Assembly (NCBI GenBank): GCA_028821775.1
Contig: JAPKFB010000056.1
Span: forward strand, 1-32,364
Source: Roseibacillus sp.
Lineage (GTDB): Bacteria > Verrucomicrobiota > Verrucomicrobiia > Verrucomicrobiales > Akkermansiaceae
Direction: 5' to 3'
DNA: 32,364 bases
Made by a program: the position numbers and the translations under genes. How positions within the stretch are numbered: the stretch's first letter is position 1; every line of letters starts with the position of its first letter. The notes below the pieces were generated by a model that searched no databases, was not told where the DNA came from, and saw only the letters and a list, made by a program, of their open reading frames with translations. Positions 6,902 to 14,758 of this stretch are shown piece by piece.

Positions 6902-9331
6902 CTAATCCGTCAGCGACCGCAGCGGTTCCCCCGCGGGGTCGTTTTCGATTTGGGCGATGAGCTTGGCGACCTCGGCGAGGTGTTGGGAGAGCGCACGAGC
7001 CTCGCGGTGCGCCCGAAGTTGTTTTTGCAATTCCCGGAGACTCGGCACGATCGGCTTGGCCGCCCCACCGTATTGGCCCAGAATCTTGAGACACTTCATG
7101 ATGCGATCCCGTTTGCCCCAGGTTTCAATCTCCATCACTTGGAGGCAGAGGGGCACGCCTTCCGCGATGCGGTGCCTCGCCAGGAGTTCGAGCCCCTGCA
7201 GCCGAATTCCGCTCGCAAACATCACTCCGCTGGGTGCAGGTTCGACGATCGCTTCATGGACCGCTGGCAGGAAGGGCTTCACCTCTTCGTAGCTCAGATG
7301 CTTGTAAAGTGACCCGACCGCACCACGAGCTCGTCCGTCGGCATTTTTCAGAAGACGTTCCACCGCAGGCCTCAACTCGCCGAGATCAATCCCCTCCACC
7401 GATCCCGCCAAGAGCCCCTTCATCTTGAGAGCTCCGCCTCGGTAAAAGAGACAGAACGCTAGGTAGCGTTGAGTCATCTCACGCGGGTCGGCCTCATCGC
7501 TCCTGGTAGCGAGGGCGAGAAGATCCGGGATCGCCACCTTGGCCGGGGCACCGATCGCCGCCAAGGCGTGGGAGGCCTGGATCCGCAGCCAGACATCGTC
7601 GTTCCAAAGAAGAGCCTGAAGTTGGTTCACCGCCGGTGCCCCCCTCTTTCCGAGAGCGGCGAGGGCCTGGCACGCACCGTAGCGCACGTTCAGCTCGGTG
7701 GCATCCAGACGATCAACGAGCTTCCCGACCGGAGCATCCTCCTGCTCGGCGAGAACGATGGCGGCTCGCGCCCGCACTGCAGGAGACCAGTTGCCCGTCG
7801 CTTCCAGCAATTCCCGCAAGGAGAGCGCGCGGTAGGAACGGGTGCCTTTTTCCCAGGAATCATATCCTCGGCCGGCCGCAATGGTGGTGGCGAGAGGCGG
7901 GCCCCGGAGAACATTTGACTCCTTCGTGCCCTTCCCCGAGATGAACAGCTTTTGCTTCGGCAGGAGGTAGGAAAGGAGGAAGGCCCCTGTGCAATCCCAG
8001 TGGCCGTACTTGTGCTCCGCGCCAGAGCTGGCCGCTCCACCCTGATAGTGGAAGCTCCCATCATATTCACGATTCAGCTCAAAGAACCAACGTTGCTCCT
8101 TGAGGTAGGCCGCGGCGGCTTCCGCCCCCGCCCGCATCGCTCCCGGCCCGCCCCAGAGAAAGCTGAAGTAGTTGCCCGTATGTCCACGTTCCCGTTCTCC
8201 GTAGGAGGCCACCGTCATGCGGGAAAAGAACTGTGCCCCGGCGCGGTGATCCTGAGCATCAAAGAGCACCGCCGCGATCGAGTTTTTCCCGTTGTCGTCG
8301 TGCGAGTCCCAATTCGGACGGTGATCACCATACGGAATCGCGCCCTTGCCAATATAGAAACCGAAGAAGGTGTTTCCCCGTTCCACCGCCTGATGCACCA
8401 CCGGATCGTCGGCTCCACACTTCACGCCGAGCACCAGCGACAGCTGGCACACGAGGCCAGCCTGGTTCAGGGCTCCGTATCCACCAAGGCGGCCATGCTT
8501 CTTACCCTCATTCCACTGGGGCCAAGCCATGGCATGCCCCCAGGTTCCCACTCCGCTTTGGCCCTCCGCGATCTTGGTGGTGTACTCGTGAATCGCAGGG
8601 AGCACATCCTGGTCACCCGTGGCAAGAAAGTACTCGGTAAGCAGGAGGTTGGTATATCCCCAGTGCCAAGCTGCCATGCTGCTGCTTGGGGCGAGATTCA
8701 GGTCCAAGTTGCTGGGAGCAAGGTTGCGGACATAGGTTCGCACCAAGCCGGCATACCGTTCCTCTCCCGAAGCCAACAATGCGAGGGCGTTAATCTTGCC
8801 GTCGATCCCACGAGTGAGATTGGAGGCAATGTGGGCACAACCCGCCTTCACAATCCTGGCAGACTTTTCGCAGTTCCATGGCGAACGATCATGATAACTT
8901 CCCAGCACTGCCAGCCTCAGGGTCACGTGCCTGACTTTCCCAGCCCGCCAACGGACCAGAACGAGGGTTCCTTCCCCCTCCTTCGTTTCGGCGGCCGTCA
9001 CGGCATTCCCAAAGCTCTTGCGCGCGTCTCGCTCGAAGGGCCTGCCCTCCACCCCGAGAATAACGTCACCGCTCCGGAGCAATCCGTCCGCAGGAGAGCC
9101 GGGCGCCACCGAGGTGATCAAAATCTGGCGGCTATCAGTCGTTTCCAGCTTCCATCCCCAGATCCAGCCTCGCGCCCCAGTTGGTCCCAGATTCCAATCG
9201 TGATTGGCATCGGCCTTCCCGCCACGGGTCAAGTCGGGGACCACCGGAGCCTTCGCCGCCCATCCCAACGATCCCCCCAAAAGGGAGATCAGAAGGCCAT
9301 GAACGCAGCGTGACCAAAATGAGTTTGTCAT
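6902..9331 (-). CDS. Secreted PDZ / DUF6288 / HEAT-repeat protein
   Basis: An 809-residue protein with an N-terminal signal peptide (hydrophobic GLLISLLGGSLGWA, cleavage near residue 26). A WNLGPTGARGW motif (about 46-56) leads into a PDZ domain (about 66-140) containing SVAPGSPADGLLRSGDVILG, the usual PDZ peptide-binding turn. The middle (about 150-500) is helical and rich in Trp, Gly and His, compatible with an alpha/alpha toroid-like fold. The C-terminal 290 residues contain HEAT-like helical pairs such as LNVRYGACQALAALGKRG and DDVWLRIQASHALAAIGAPA. I recognise this as the DUF6288 type of Planctomycetota and Verrucomicrobiota, of unknown function. PDZ plus HEAT suggests a periplasmic scaffold. 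It is divergent from the sensor kinase gene with a shared 219-base upstream region. Confidence 0.82.
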   Translation of the reverse strand: MTNSFWSRCVHGLLISLLGGSLGWAAKAPVVPDLTRGGKADANHDWNLGPTGARGWIWGWKLETTDSRQILITSVAPGSPADGLLRSGDVILGVEGRPFERDARKSFGNAVTAAETKEGEGTLVLVRWRAGKVRHVTLRLAVLGSYHDRSPWNCEKSARIVKAGCAHIASNLTRGIDGKINALALLASGEERYAGLVRTYVRNLAPSNLDLNLAPSSSMAAWHWGYTNLLLTEYFLATGDQDVLPAIHEYTTKIAEGQSGVGTWGHAMAWPQWNEGKKHGRLGGYGALNQAGLVCQLSLVLGVKCGADDPVVHQAVERGNTFFGFYIGKGAIPYGDHRPNWDSHDDNGKNSIAAVLFDAQDHRAGAQFFSRMTVASYGERERGHTGNYFSFLWGGPGAMRAGAEAAAAYLKEQRWFFELNREYDGSFHYQGGAASSGAEHKYGHWDCTGAFLLSYLLPKQKLFISGKGTKESNVLRGPPLATTIAAGRGYDSWEKGTRSYRALSLRELLEATGNWSPAVRARAAIVLAEQEDAPVGKLVDRLDATELNVRYGACQALAALGKRGAPAVNQLQALLWNDDVWLRIQASHALAAIGAPAKVAIPDLLALATRSDEADPREMTQRYLAFCLFYRGGALKMKGLLAGSVEGIDLGELRPAVERLLKNADGRARGAVGSLYKHLSYEEVKPFLPAVHEAIVEPAPSGVMFASGIRLQGLELLARHRIAEGVPLCLQVMEIETWGKRDRIMKCLKILGQYGGAAKPIVPSLRELQKQLRAHREARALSQHLAEVAKLIAQIENDPAGEPLRSLTD

Positions 9332-9550
9332 ATCAATTATGAGCCAAGTTCGCTTACTACGTTCGAATTAACCTGATCGTCGCAAGGAATTGAAGAAATC
9401 TTCAGCCAATTCGGCAGGGCGCAGAATCTCTCAAGTTGAATAACAACCTCTCTTAATTCCTTCTCCGCGGTTCCGATCACGCCGGTCAGAGTTTGCTTGC
9501 GGGCACTTCTTGACTGAAACCATCGTTGATCATCCCTACCCTCTGCCCCG
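9332..9550. promoter_or_regulatory. Divergent promoter region between DUF6288 gene and sensor kinase
   Basis: This 219-base gap separates two genes transcribed away from each other, so it should hold two promoters. It is clearly more AT-rich than its surroundings. On the minus side a CATAAT hexamer ends four bases before the ATG at 9331, which would fit a leaderless transcript, but no good -35 box precedes it. On the plus side TTGACT occurs at 9510-9515 without a convincing -10 box. The exact elements are uncertain. Confidence 0.4.
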
Positions 9551-11566
9551 ATGTCCCGCGCCCTTCCTCTTGCGCTTCTCGTTCCCTTCCTTTTCGGAGT
9601 GGGACCAGCCCCGGCTGAAAGCCTTGAGCCTCAATCCCTTGGCGAAAAAATTGCCCGTCTTTTTGCGGGCGAAATCCGGGCCGCGGACCGGCGCTTGGCC
9701 GAGATCAAGCGTGAATTGGAATTGCTTCCCGAACTCTACCAGGGCCCGCGCGGTTCCCGGTTCGGCTTCCACAGCGAACCGATCCGGATCCAATTTGAGC
9801 AGCAACACGTCCAGATCGATCTCGGGGATGCACTTCCCATTGATGCCGTGGTCCTGATGCCAGTCGTCCTTCCTTCCCTAGGCTCGGCCGGAAGAGGCTA
9901 TGGCTTCCCTCTCCGCTTCAAGATCGAAGTCTCGGACACCACCAATAAGGACGACTTCCGCCTCGTCATCGACCAATCCAACGACGACTTCGAAAATCCC
10001 GGCCGCTACCCGGTTCGCTTCGCCACTCCCGGAGTGAATGGACGCTACGTGCGAATCACCTCGATCAAGCACGCCCGGGCGAGGGATCAGGATTTCATCT
10101 GGGCCCTCGAAGAGATCCTGGTCTTCTCAGGACAGCGCAATATCGCGGCCACCAAGCCTCGCGTTGCCAGCAGTCACGAAGAACTCTTTCCCAACTGGGC
10201 CCTCGGCCGGGTCAACGATGGCATCTCCCGCCTGGCCACCCCCTGGGATCAGGAGCCCAGCCCCACCAATGGGTTCCTCAGCGCCCCCTCCCAGTCAGCG
10301 ACCGAAGAGAAGTGGATCATCATCGACTTCGAAGACGAGTATCCCATTGACGAAGTGCGTCTCGTTCCCACTTCCTCGGATGATCCCGAAGTGGTGGGTG
10401 GACGGGGATTTCCCGAACACTTCGTTCTCGAACTCTCCAACGATCCCGACTTTCGTACGACCGTCTGGCGCGCCGGCAGTCCAAAACACCCTCTCGGATT
10501 CCCCTGGAATTCCGTCTTTGTTCGTCACTGCCACGGACGCTCCGCTCGCTATCTCCGGGTTCAGAGCCATGCCCTCTTCGCCCGCGGAAATCGACACAGC
10601 TTTGCCCTCGCCGAAGTGCAAGCCTATTCTAGGGGAGAGAACGTTGCGCTCCGGAAACCGGTTCGGGTCAGCGACCAGACCACCCGTCCAACGGCCACCC
10701 GCTGGGCCCCTGAACATGTCGTCGATGGATATTCCAGTAGTCATCGCATCCTCGAACTTCCCGCTTACCTCGAAAAAATCATCACGCGAGGGGAACTCGA
10801 GAAAGAGCATGCCGCCCTTCTCGTTGCGCGCGAACAAAAAATCGATGTGGTCTCGGCTGGCATCACCGCGGGCCTGAGTTCCCTGGGCGGAATCGCGCTC
10901 TTCGGTTGGATCTGGATGATTGTCACGGGGCGGGCGGTGCGACGCCGCGATGCGGATATCCTGCGCGAACAAATTGCCCGCGACCTTCACGATGATGTCG
11001 GGAGCAACCTTGCCGGGATCGTGTTGATCAGCGAGGCGGCCTCCAGCACCAAAGACTCCAGTGCGGAAATTCAAAGCGACTTTCGCGAGATCAAGGAGAC
11101 TGCCATGCAGACGTCGGAAGCCATGAAGGAGATCGTCTGGCTTATCCAGGTGGGCAAGGCCAGCACGCGAGACATGTGGCTGAAGATGAGGGAGACCGTG
11201 GAAAGAATCGTCGGGGATCTCGACGTGACGCTCAAATCAGAGCCCTCCGAAATCGGAAGCCGCCCCATCGAGCTCGAAGTGCGTCGTCACTTCCTGTTCG
11301 CTTTCAAGGAATGTCTCCACAATGTGCGAAAGCATGCTCAAACAACCAGCGTAACGATATTGTTCACAGCCACCTCCCGCAAAATCACCTTCAAAGTCAC
11401 CGATCAGGGAGTAGGATTTGACCCGGGAAGAATCGAACGTTCTGGAGACGGACTCGAAAATCTGCGCCGCCGGGCAAAACGAGTGAATGGTCGGTGCAAA
11501 ATCGACAGTATTCCAGACCACGGGACCACGGTATCCTTCACCGCCCCCCTCAACCCAAAGAAATGA
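9551..11566 (+). CDS. Sensor histidine kinase (NarL/NreB type) with discoidin-like periplasmic domains
   Basis: A 671-residue membrane kinase. It has a signal peptide (residues 1-22). Two beta-rich regions (about 65-195 and 197-360) look like F5/8 type C (discoidin) domains: each has a YGFPLRFKIEVSD or RGFPEHFVLELSND core, a GRYVRIT or ARYLRVQ strand and a final E(I/V)x(A/V)(Y/F)S strand. The phrases NIAATKPRVASS and NVALRKPVRVSD look like domain starts. A transmembrane helix lies at about 437-458. The cytoplasmic part has a HisKA_3 dimerisation region with the phosphoacceptor His480 in ARDLHDDVGSNLAG. A HATPase_c domain follows, with its N-box at KECLHNVRKHA, G1 at DQGVGFD and G2 at GDGLENLRRR. 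Discoidin domains often bind glycans, so a saccharide signal is plausible. It overlaps the response regulator start by three bases. Confidence 0.9.
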   Translation: MSRALPLALLVPFLFGVGPAPAESLEPQSLGEKIARLFAGEIRAADRRLAEIKRELELLPELYQGPRGSRFGFHSEPIRIQFEQQHVQIDLGDALPIDAVVLMPVVLPSLGSAGRGYGFPLRFKIEVSDTTNKDDFRLVIDQSNDDFENPGRYPVRFATPGVNGRYVRITSIKHARARDQDFIWALEEILVFSGQRNIAATKPRVASSHEELFPNWALGRVNDGISRLATPWDQEPSPTNGFLSAPSQSATEEKWIIIDFEDEYPIDEVRLVPTSSDDPEVVGGRGFPEHFVLELSNDPDFRTTVWRAGSPKHPLGFPWNSVFVRHCHGRSARYLRVQSHALFARGNRHSFALAEVQAYSRGENVALRKPVRVSDQTTRPTATRWAPEHVVDGYSSSHRILELPAYLEKIITRGELEKEHAALLVAREQKIDVVSAGITAGLSSLGGIALFGWIWMIVTGRAVRRRDADILREQIARDLHDDVGSNLAGIVLISEAASSTKDSSAEIQSDFREIKETAMQTSEAMKEIVWLIQVGKASTRDMWLKMRETVERIVGDLDVTLKSEPSEIGSRPIELEVRRHFLFAFKECLHNVRKHAQTTSVTILFTATSRKITFKVTDQGVGFDPGRIERSGDGLENLRRRAKRVNGRCKIDSIPDHGTTVSFTAPLNPKK

Positions 11567-12228
11567 TGCCCGATTCCAAGACCGAACAAATCCGCGTGTG
11601 GCTGGTGGAAGACAACGAGGTATTCCGTCGCAATGTCCAACGGGTCATCAACGGACTTGAGGAAATCGCGTGCGACGGCAGTTTTGATTCGGCCGAAGCA
11701 ACCTTCGACGCCCTCCAGAAGGAGGCCGCTCCCGATGTGATCCTGCTCGACGTCCAGTTGCCCGGAGTGGATGGCATCTCCGCGCTCGAAAAATTCAAGG
11801 AAATTGTCCCGGACACCCGCGTGATCATCCTCACCGTCTTCGATGATGCCGATAAAATCTTTCGGGCCGTCTGTGCAGGCGCTTCCGGCTATGTCCTGAA
11901 GGCTTCGGGGACCGACAAAATTGATGAGGCGATTCGTCAAGTGATGAGCGGAGGGGCTCCCATGACCCCCGCCGTGGCCAAAAAAGTCCTCGATGCCTTC
12001 GCAAATTCCGAGATCCTGACCGGCAAGAAGGGCGACTACGGCCTGACTGCGCGCGAACAGGAAATCCTGCGCCTCCTCGCCGATGGTCTTCTCAAGAAGG
12101 AAATTGCCGACGCCTTGAGCATCAGCGTCAATACCGTGTCCACTCACCTGCGGCGCGTCTACGACAAGCTCCACGTGAACACCAACACGGGCGCGGTCGC
12201 AAAGGCCCTGCGCGAGGGAATCATCTAG
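11563..12228 (+). CDS. LuxR/NarL-family response regulator
   Basis: A 221-residue two-domain regulator and the obvious partner of the kinase before it. The receiver domain has the acidic pair Glu16/Asp17 (WLVEDNEV), the phosphoacceptor Asp63 in ILLDVQLPG, the conserved Thr in VIILTVFDD and Lys in YVLKASG. The C-terminal LuxR-type helix-turn-helix starts at GLTAREQEILRLLADG and includes KKEIADALSISVNTVSTHL as the DNA-recognition region. The ATG at 11563 overlaps the kinase stop as ATGA, which points to translational coupling; the next codon is also ATG (11566). Phosphorylation should promote DNA binding at target promoters, which might include the divergent DUF6288 gene or the downstream sulfatase. 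The targets are not known. Confidence 0.94.
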   Translation: MMPDSKTEQIRVWLVEDNEVFRRNVQRVINGLEEIACDGSFDSAEATFDALQKEAAPDVILLDVQLPGVDGISALEKFKEIVPDTRVIILTVFDDADKIFRAVCAGASGYVLKASGTDKIDEAIRQVMSGGAPMTPAVAKKVLDAFANSEILTGKKGDYGLTAREQEILRLLADGLLKKEIADALSISVNTVSTHLRRVYDKLHVNTNTGAVAKALREGII

Positions 12229-12274
12229 CCTGCACCCCGACATTTTCCGGGTGGACCCACACTAGGGCACAAGA

Positions 12275-12305
12275 CCCCAACATGGGGAGATCGGTCCCCC
12301 CGATC
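12275..12305 (+). terminator. Paired hairpins downstream of the response regulator
   Basis: Two small perfect hairpins follow the response regulator stop: CCCC-AACAT-GGGG (12275-12287) and GATCGG-TCCCC-CCGATC (12289-12305). There is no T-tract, so this is at most a weak or Rho-assisted transcript end. Seen directly; the role is inferred. Confidence 0.25.
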
Positions 12306-12556
12306 AATCGCGGGGGCGGGTTGAGTCGTCAACCATGCGCAGAACCTTGAGTTGCCTGCATCCCTCAAGCGGCGCCAGGGCATCGGCCGGCCACTTGGTC
12401 GCACCATAGATCTGAAGCTCAGGCAGGTTAGGTTTTCCGGCCAACGCCCTCAGAATCTCAGCCCCTTGCGCAGGCCAATGGGAATCAGTCCACGATCACG
12501 ACCTGCGCCTCCTCAGGAATGGCCGCAGTTTGCTTGGCGGTTGAAATCGTCCTCAT
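12304..12556 (-). pseudogene. Frameshifted small protein gene, LRR-like C-terminus
   Basis: On the minus strand a frame begins at ATG 12556-12554 (MRTISTAKQTAAIPEEAQVV...) and stops at a TGA immediately after VVIVD. Skipping one base (position 12487) restores an open frame that continues with DSHWPAQGAEILRALAG, then LPELQIYGATKWPAD, then CRQLKVLRMVDD, and ends at the stop at 12304-12306. The restored protein would have about 83 residues. Its second half has the spacing of leucine-rich repeat ends (xLPELxIYGA, LKVLRMVDD). The composition is clearly protein-like in both halves. The span is 253 bases, one more than a multiple of three. It may be a genuine pseudogene, a programmed shift or a sequencing error. 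No function is recognised. Confidence 0.5.
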
Positions 12557-12663
12557 TCCTGGTTGGAGGATTTCCCCGCATCGCTATTCCCGGCGCGAAG
12601 TAATTCTTTTCGCTTGCTCCCGGGCAGCGAATGATCGGGTCCCGCCCCACCAGCTATCAACAC

Positions 12664-14073
12664 ATGAATCGACTCTCGCTTACTTTCACCATCACGCTCA
12701 CTCTCGTAAATTCCCTGCTCTCCGGATCCGCACCGGGAGCAACACCCAACTTTATCGTGATCTTCTGTGATGATCTAGGCTACGGCGACCTTGCTTGCTA
12801 CGGGTCGACCAAGAACCGCACTCCGCAAATCGATTCCCTTGCTCGTGATGGCCGGAAGTTCACTGACTTCTACTCCTCCAGCCCGGTCTGCACTCCAAGC
12901 CGCTCCAGTCTGATGACCGGTTGCTACCCTCGCCGGGTGGGCATGCACGAAGACTACACTGGTCACTGGGTGCTCATCCCCCGCAGTCGCCGCGGCCTCA
13001 ACCCCGAAGAAGTCACCGTCGCAGAGGCGCTTAAACAAAAAGGCTACTCCACCGCCTGCATCGGCAAGTGGCACCTCGGCGATCAACCGCCGCATCTTCC
13101 CACCCAACACGGCTTCGACTCCTACTACGGCATTCCCTACTCCAATGACATGCAGAGCAAGGGCCGGGGAGATCCACCCCTTCCCCTCGTTGCCAATGAG
13201 ACAGTCATCGAAGCACCCGCCGACCAATCCACCCTCACCAGGCGCTACACCGAGGAAGCGGTCAAGTTCATCGAAGCCAACAAGGAGAAGCCCTTCTTTC
13301 TCTACCTTCCACACACCTTCCCTCACCTCCCGCTCTTCGCCTCGCCCGACTTCAAGGACAAGAGCGCGAACGGTCGTTACGGAGACAGCGTGGAAGAAAT
13401 CGACTGGTCCACCGGCGAGATCCTGAAATGCCTCGACCGGTTGAAACTCGCGGAAAACACCCTCGTGATCTTTACCTCCGACAACGGATCGAATGGACGC
13501 AACGGGGGATCCAACAAACCGCTCGCAGGAGCCAAGGGCAGCACCATGGAAGGGGGCATGCGGGTCCCCTTTCTCGCGCGCTGGCCTGGAAAAATTCCGG
13601 CCGGCACAACCTGTTCGGCGCTGAGCACCATGATGGACATTCTTCCCACCCTCTGCGCGCTTTCCGGCGCATCACTCCCCGGAAAAGAGATCGATGGTCA
13701 CGACATTCGCAATCTCTTCCTCTCCACGGAGGAACCCAGGTCGCCCACCGAAGTTCTCTACTACTATCGGCGCCGCCAACTCCAAGCCGTCCGGTGGGGC
13801 GACTGGAAACTCCATCTCGACCTGAAACAGACCCACCCCAACTGGGCGTCCTCGAAACAAACAGGCAAGGCTCGCAAGGGCAAACTGGTAAAGCTGACAA
13901 ATGACTTGCAGGAGAAGACGGATCTCTCCGCAGAGAATCCGGATGTGATGGCACAGTTCGAACAATTGGTCGCCCATGCGGTGGCCACCTTGGGCAACGA
14001 TGCGCAGCAGGGATCCGAGCAACGGTCGGCGCACACCCTCGAGACCTCCCTGCCGATGAGAATGAGGAAGTAG
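12664..14073 (+). CDS. Secreted type I sulfatase (formylglycine-dependent)
   Basis: A 469-residue member of the sulfatase/alkaline phosphatase superfamily. I start it at ATG 12664, which gives a signal peptide (LTFTITLTLVNSLLSGSAPGA). The open frame extends to 12631, but that extension would bury the signal. Metal ligands Asp36-Asp37 lie in FCDDLGYGD. The formylglycine motif is C76-T-P-S-R, in SPVCTPSRSSLMTG. GKWHLGD (about 134-140) and FTSDNGSNG supply the other active-site residues. It should hydrolyse sulfate esters, probably on polysaccharides or their oligosaccharides, in the periplasm or outside. Activity needs a formylglycine-generating enzyme or an anSME, which is not in the window. 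It is the first of two sulfatases here and follows the discoidin two-component system, which may control it. Confidence 0.92.
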   Translation: MNRLSLTFTITLTLVNSLLSGSAPGATPNFIVIFCDDLGYGDLACYGSTKNRTPQIDSLARDGRKFTDFYSSSPVCTPSRSSLMTGCYPRRVGMHEDYTGHWVLIPRSRRGLNPEEVTVAEALKQKGYSTACIGKWHLGDQPPHLPTQHGFDSYYGIPYSNDMQSKGRGDPPLPLVANETVIEAPADQSTLTRRYTEEAVKFIEANKEKPFFLYLPHTFPHLPLFASPDFKDKSANGRYGDSVEEIDWSTGEILKCLDRLKLAENTLVIFTSDNGSNGRNGGSNKPLAGAKGSTMEGGMRVPFLARWPGKIPAGTTCSALSTMMDILPTLCALSGASLPGKEIDGHDIRNLFLSTEEPRSPTEVLYYYRRRQLQAVRWGDWKLHLDLKQTHPNWASSKQTGKARKGKLVKLTNDLQEKTDLSAENPDVMAQFEQLVAHAVATLGNDAQQGSEQRSAHTLETSLPMRMRK

Positions 14074-14218
14074 AGCTCGAGGCAGATCTTCCTGCTGGGA
14101 ATCGTCATCCCCATCCCGGCGGTAACGCTTCAGTTCTACCGGCTGCAGACACGATCAGCCGATCCCCGGCCACCACAAACTCCTTGCGCAGCCAATCTCG
14201 CTTCTTAGGCTGGCGCCC

Positions 14219-14755
14219 ATGATCAAACGAATCGCTCTCGCCCTCGTCACCTTCGCTTTTGCTCTAATCCCCGCCATCGCGCAAGAGAAAGCCAAGACCT
14301 TCTCCAAATCCGTGGTCGACATCGGTATTGTGGTGAAGGACCTCGACAAGTCTGTAAAATTTTATGCCGACGTTCTCGGTTGCAAGGAAGTGAAGGGCTT
14401 CAAGGTGTCCGCCGAGAAGACCACCGCTTTCGGACTCGCCGACAACCAACCCGCCACCATCCGCGTCTTTGTCCTCGACGACACCGCGGGCCAACCGCGC
14501 ACCTCCCTCAAGCTCATGTCCTTCCCGGACGCGCCGGGGAAATCACAGGATCAGAAGTTCATTCACTCCACGATCGGCGTTTCCTACCTCACTCTCTTCG
14601 TCACCGACATGGATGCCGCAGTCGCTCGCGCAAAAAAAGCTGGCGTGAAACTCCTTGGCAAAACTCCTGCGGCCCTTGGAGGCAAGGTCAAACTCACCAC
14701 CTTGCAGGATCCCGACGGTAACTTCATCGAGCTCATCGGCCCCTCCGCCAAGTAA
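14219..14755 (+). CDS. Secreted VOC-superfamily (glyoxalase/bleomycin-resistance fold) protein
   Basis: A 178-residue protein with a clear signal peptide (ALALVTFAFALIPAIAQ, cleavage near residue 21). The rest is a paired beta-alpha-beta-beta-beta VOC fold: VVDIGIVVKDLDKSVKFYADVLG starts the first module, YLTLFVTDMDAAVARAKKAGV the second, and DPDGNFIELI is the typical closing strand with its metal-ligand Glu. The usual His at the start of the first strand is replaced by Asp or Ile (VVDIGIVV), so metal binding may be altered. Most VOC proteins are cytoplasmic, so export is notable. The PhoD-like gene starts three bases after its stop, implying co-transcription. Substrate unknown; it could be a dioxygenase-like or binding protein. 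Confidence 0.88.
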   Translation: MIKRIALALVTFAFALIPAIAQEKAKTFSKSVVDIGIVVKDLDKSVKFYADVLGCKEVKGFKVSAEKTTAFGLADNQPATIRVFVLDDTAGQPRTSLKLMSFPDAPGKSQDQKFIHSTIGVSYLTLFVTDMDAAVARAKKAGVKLLGKTPAALGGKVKLTTLQDPDGNFIELIGPSAK

Positions 14756-14758
14756 CCG

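Noticed and set aside
7952..9313. Plus-strand open frame antisense to the DUF6288 gene
   Set aside because: The opposite strand encodes a signal peptide and PDZ domain; this frame has no recognisable domain.
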